49,750 nucleotides of DNA from Clostridiaceae bacterium (lineage in GTDB: Bacteria; Bacillota; Clostridia; Oscillospirales; Butyricicoccaceae): positions 1 through 49,750 of the forward strand of contig QXXE01000026.1 in NCBI GenBank assembly GCA_009911355.1. Direction: 5' to 3'. Below, one piece after another: positions 48,601 through 49,750 of this stretch. The translations under genes and the position numbers were made by a program. Positions within the stretch are counted from its first letter, which is position 1, and every line of letters begins with the position of its first letter. Below the pieces are notes generated by a model. It ran no database searches. It was not told where the DNA came from and saw nothing but the letters and a program-made list of their open reading frames with translations.

Positions 48601-49151
48601 CCGGCTTCAACTTCGTCAAAGACCACATCCTCGGCTTGGGCAAACAAGCCGTGGGCTGGGGCCGCGACCTCATCATGGGCATCGTCAACGGCATCAAGGG
48701 GGCCATCGGCGCGGTGAAAGACGCTGTGGGAAATGTGGCAAGCACGATCAAGTCCTTTCTGCACTTCTCTGTCCCGGACGAGGGGCCGCTCACCGATTAC
48801 GAGTCCTGGATGCCTGACTTCATGGCGGGGCTTGCCAGGGGCATCGAGCAGAGCCGGGGAGCTGTCAAAGCGGCTATCGGCAGCGTAGCTGATGATTTGA
48901 CCCTGACGCCCACCATCACCGCCGCCACCAGCGGTTTGGAGACCATCCGCAATGGCGGTATGACCCAAACCGAGAGCATCACTGCCGCCAGCGGCAATTC
49001 CGAGATGGCGGCGCGGCTGGATGCCATGTACGAGGTGGTCACCAAGTACCTGCCCCGGCTGGCCAACCGCCAGATCGTGCTGGACTCCGGCACCCTGGTG
49101 GGCGAACTGTCCGATGGCATGAACCGAACGCTGGGGAGGGCTTTCCTATGA
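45663..49151 (+). CDS. Phage tail tape measure protein
   Basis: A 1162-residue tape measure protein. The N-terminal ~140 residues are a coiled coil (VDKALSTTQSSLRDVNKLLKLDPGN ... QREIIETEQKLKDLERQ). Then comes a TP901-type core (FESSMSQVQATMGITKDSM, EALNYLALAGYSTQEMCDTLPTVLNLAAAGGIDLASASDMVTDAMSALG). Next are hydrophobic segments (LIVAAVGPVLIVIGKVISAVGTIL, ANPIALVVAAIAALIAIFVVLW). The second half is built of regular tryptophan-containing repeats (47469-48400), followed by a glycine-rich end. Its length sets tail length. The ATG has AGGAGGTGAC upstream, and it overlaps the distal tail gene by four bases. Confidence 0.94.
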   Translation: MGARRIAGITVEIGGDTTKLTTALKDVDKALSTTQSSLRDVNKLLKLDPGNTELLAQKHRLLGEAVSEAKEKLATLKTAAEQANQALANGEITQSQYDALQREIIETEQKLKDLERQAENSSVALQKIGQVGDKLQAVGDKVSGVGETLTKSVTAPVVGLGTAAVATAANFESSMSQVQATMGITKDSMSTVNGESVNTMDTLSALAKQMGSETAFSASECAEALNYLALAGYSTQEMCDTLPTVLNLAAAGGIDLASASDMVTDAMSALGMGTDEATTMVDQMAKTSSTTNTSVAQLGDAILTIGATAKSVKGGTAELNTALGILANNGIKGAEGGTHLRNVILSLQNPTDKAAACMEQLGVDVYDSEGNMRSLNDVLGDLNTSMDGMTAAEKSNIIATIFNKTDLAAVNALLANTGETWDDLQQSIIESSGAAQQMANTQLDNLQGQLTILKSALEGLAISIGEILFPVIKNIVSGIQGFVDWLNNLDEGTKQTIVTIGLIVAAVGPVLIVIGKVISAVGTILSVVSKIGPVIGAVKTAATGLFTVLAANPIALVVAAIAALIAIFVVLWNNCEGFREFWIGLWEAIKSAAIAVWEALSSFFQGAWEAIVNLAQTIWGGIGDFFSGLWEAISSTAQAVWNAISGFLSGLWSGIVSAAQSIWGGIIEFFSGLWQGISTTAQTVWNAISTFLSGLWTSIVNIAQTIWNGIVTFFSGLWEGIRATAEAVWNGISTFLSTLWTTISTAAQTIWNGIKEFFAGAWEAISSTAQAAWNGIKEFLSGIWEAIKGVFTTALETIQTVVTGAWEAIKNVVTTAMEALQTAISTAWEAIKTAITTALEAIKTAVTMAWEAIKTAVTTAMEAIKTAITTAWEAIKTAVLTVMEAVRTAITAAWEAIKTAVTTVVNAIKDTVTQVWNAIKDTVSGIMDRLKETVVNAWNALKEAVTNVVNGIKEAVTGVFNGLADGVKTAMTKVLDAVKSGFNFVKDHILGLGKQAVGWGRDLIMGIVNGIKGAIGAVKDAVGNVASTIKSFLHFSVPDEGPLTDYESWMPDFMAGLARGIEQSRGAVKAAIGSVADDLTLTPTITAATSGLETIRNGGMTQTESITAASGNSEMAARLDAMYEVVTKYLPRLANRQIVLDSGTLVGELSDGMNRTLGRAFL
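47469..48400 (+). repeat. Exact-register coding repeats in the tape measure gene
   Basis: Segments such as ttcttc or ttcctc before tccggcctgtgg recur at 47469, 47535, 47601, 47667, 47733, 47799, 47865, 47931 and 47997, always 66 bases apart (22 residues, pattern FFSGLWEAI...QTIWNGI). Alternate units resemble each other more, giving a 132-base super-repeat. From about 48078 the period becomes 33 bases (11 residues, pattern WEAIKTAITTA). These are in-frame protein repeats. Confidence 0.88.
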
Positions 49152-49708
49152 TCCGAAAATTCAGACTGACCAATGGCGCGGGGGACGGCTGGGACCTGAA
49201 CAGCCGCACCTCCTTCTTCCATGCCATCGCTGGCCTGGGCTTCAAGGACGGCACCCAATACGAGCAGGTCGGCACCGACTTCATCCCCCTGGAAGAATTG
49301 TTCTCCCAGGGGGAGATGTCGGGCCGCATCCTGTTCGGCGGTACCGCCGCCTACCAGACCTACCGGGACTTCTCCCGGTTCGTCCGGGCGGTGCCGCTCA
49401 CCCTCATCTACCAGACGGACGAGACCTACCGAGTCCCTGTCCGGCTTACCGAGCTTTCCAAGGGGGAACTGATGGAGGGCGGCGGTGGGCTGGTCTGCGA
49501 TGTGGCCTTCCTCGCCACCGGGCTGTTCTACAAGAGCGTCACCCGGCAGAGCGGCGTCCTCTCCATCGGCGGGAAAGTGTATCCCTACACCTACAGCTAC
49601 TCCTACGCCGAGGTGTCCCAGAACACCTTGGTCATCGACAGCGACAGCTACGAGGACAGCCCCTGCAAGGTCACCATCTTTGGTCTGATGTTGTACCATT
49701 TTAGTTGA
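49148..49708 (+). CDS. Distal tail protein, truncated at the 3' end
   Basis: A 186-residue frame of a phage distal tail (Dit/siphovirus_tail) protein: MIRKFRLTNGAGDGWDLNSRTSFFHAIAGLGFKDGTQYEQVGTDFIPLEE, FSQGEMSGRILFGGTAAYQTYRDFSRFV and TYRVPVRLTELSKGELMEGGGGL. Homologues are usually about 60-80 residues longer and continue after the strand ending PCKVTIFG. Here that point is followed by LMLYHFS and a stop, and the DNA becomes AT-rich. The 3' end appears cut by an insertion. It links the tail tube to the baseplate, so the truncation would probably inactivate the phage. Confidence 0.82.
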   Translation: MIRKFRLTNGAGDGWDLNSRTSFFHAIAGLGFKDGTQYEQVGTDFIPLEELFSQGEMSGRILFGGTAAYQTYRDFSRFVRAVPLTLIYQTDETYRVPVRLTELSKGELMEGGGGLVCDVAFLATGLFYKSVTRQSGVLSIGGKVYPYTYSYSYAEVSQNTLVIDSDSYEDSPCKVTIFGLMLYHFS

Positions 49709-49750
49709 CACCTCATACGCAAGGATTTAATGTATAATCAAAGAGAATTA
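49688..49750 (+). mobile_element. Possible left end of an inserted element at the window edge
   Basis: From about 49688 the GC-rich phage sequence gives way to AT-rich DNA starting near TGTTGTACCATTTTAG, with TTGACA at 49705-49710 and TATAAT at 49733-49738 (too widely spaced together; TAATGT at 49728 is 17 bases from TTGACA). The abrupt break inside the distal tail gene suggests an insertion sequence end with an outward- or inward-facing promoter. No transposase is visible because the window ends. Confidence 0.45.

Noticed and set aside
46367..48968. Long minus-strand open frames (over 800 codons) opposite the tape measure gene
   Set aside because: They arise from the repetitive, GC-rich coding of the tape measure protein, have low-complexity translations and no ribosome sites, and lie fully within a certain gene.

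Overview
The window looks like a chromosome segment from an anaerobic, gut-type Firmicute (class Clostridia, most likely Oscillospirales). Shine-Dalgarno sites are strong AGGAGG types, promoters are canonical sigma-A types, and the phage, ABC-transporter and R-M families are those of Clostridia. No marker gene is present, so the taxon is an inference. Base composition is a mosaic: a moderately GC-rich host operon, an AT-richer defence island, and a GC-rich prophage.

Layout. (1) 1-5.1 kb holds a host sugar operon: ABC-transporter ATPase, permease and lipoprotein binding protein, followed by an IolG-type Gfo/Idh/MocA dehydrogenase. Together they suggest uptake and oxidation of an inositol-like polyol. 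(2) 5.1-18.5 kb is an accessory and defence island. It carries an AbiF/AbiD-type (Abi_2) HEPN abortive-infection gene preceded by what looks like its own ~68-nt structured RNA, a decayed serine recombinase, a broken tRNA-Ala, and an LlaJI/BsuMI-like restriction system (HTH-m5C methyltransferase, McrB-like, McrC-like, Vsr). It also has a SLOG protein divergent from an XRE regulator, an XRE-ImmA pair with a repeated operator, and several unknown genes behind good promoters. (3) 18.7-37.1 kb is the early and replication part of a prophage: sigma-like factor, Cas4-like nuclease, DUF2815, family A DNA polymerase, DUF4406, VapE primase/helicase, VRR-NUC, SNF2 helicase, ArpU-like factor, HNH, two DNA methyltransferases, and a PAPS-reductase/radical-SAM pair. 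(4) 37.2-49.7 kb is the siphophage morphogenesis module: terminases, portal, ClpP protease, capsid, head-tail joining genes, tail tube, tail chaperone, tape measure and distal tail.

The points most worth a second look are these. The Abi gene has an upstream promoter-RNA-terminator unit at 6768-6870. An antisense two-gene regulator/membrane-peptide cassette with three 10-bp-spaced iterons sits between terminase and portal. The tail-tube protein appears fused to the tail assembly chaperone and carries a canonical A AAA AAC slippery site that leads into the next frame. The sigma-like gene is frameshifted behind a start-codon-sequestering hairpin. A GGAAC-rich intergenic segment after vapE is a candidate replication origin.

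The prophage is probably defective or sequence-damaged. The radical SAM gene and the sigma-like gene each carry a one-base shift, and the distal tail gene stops early at what may be the end of an inserted element at the window edge. No intact integrase, lysis gene or complete rRNA/tRNA is seen.
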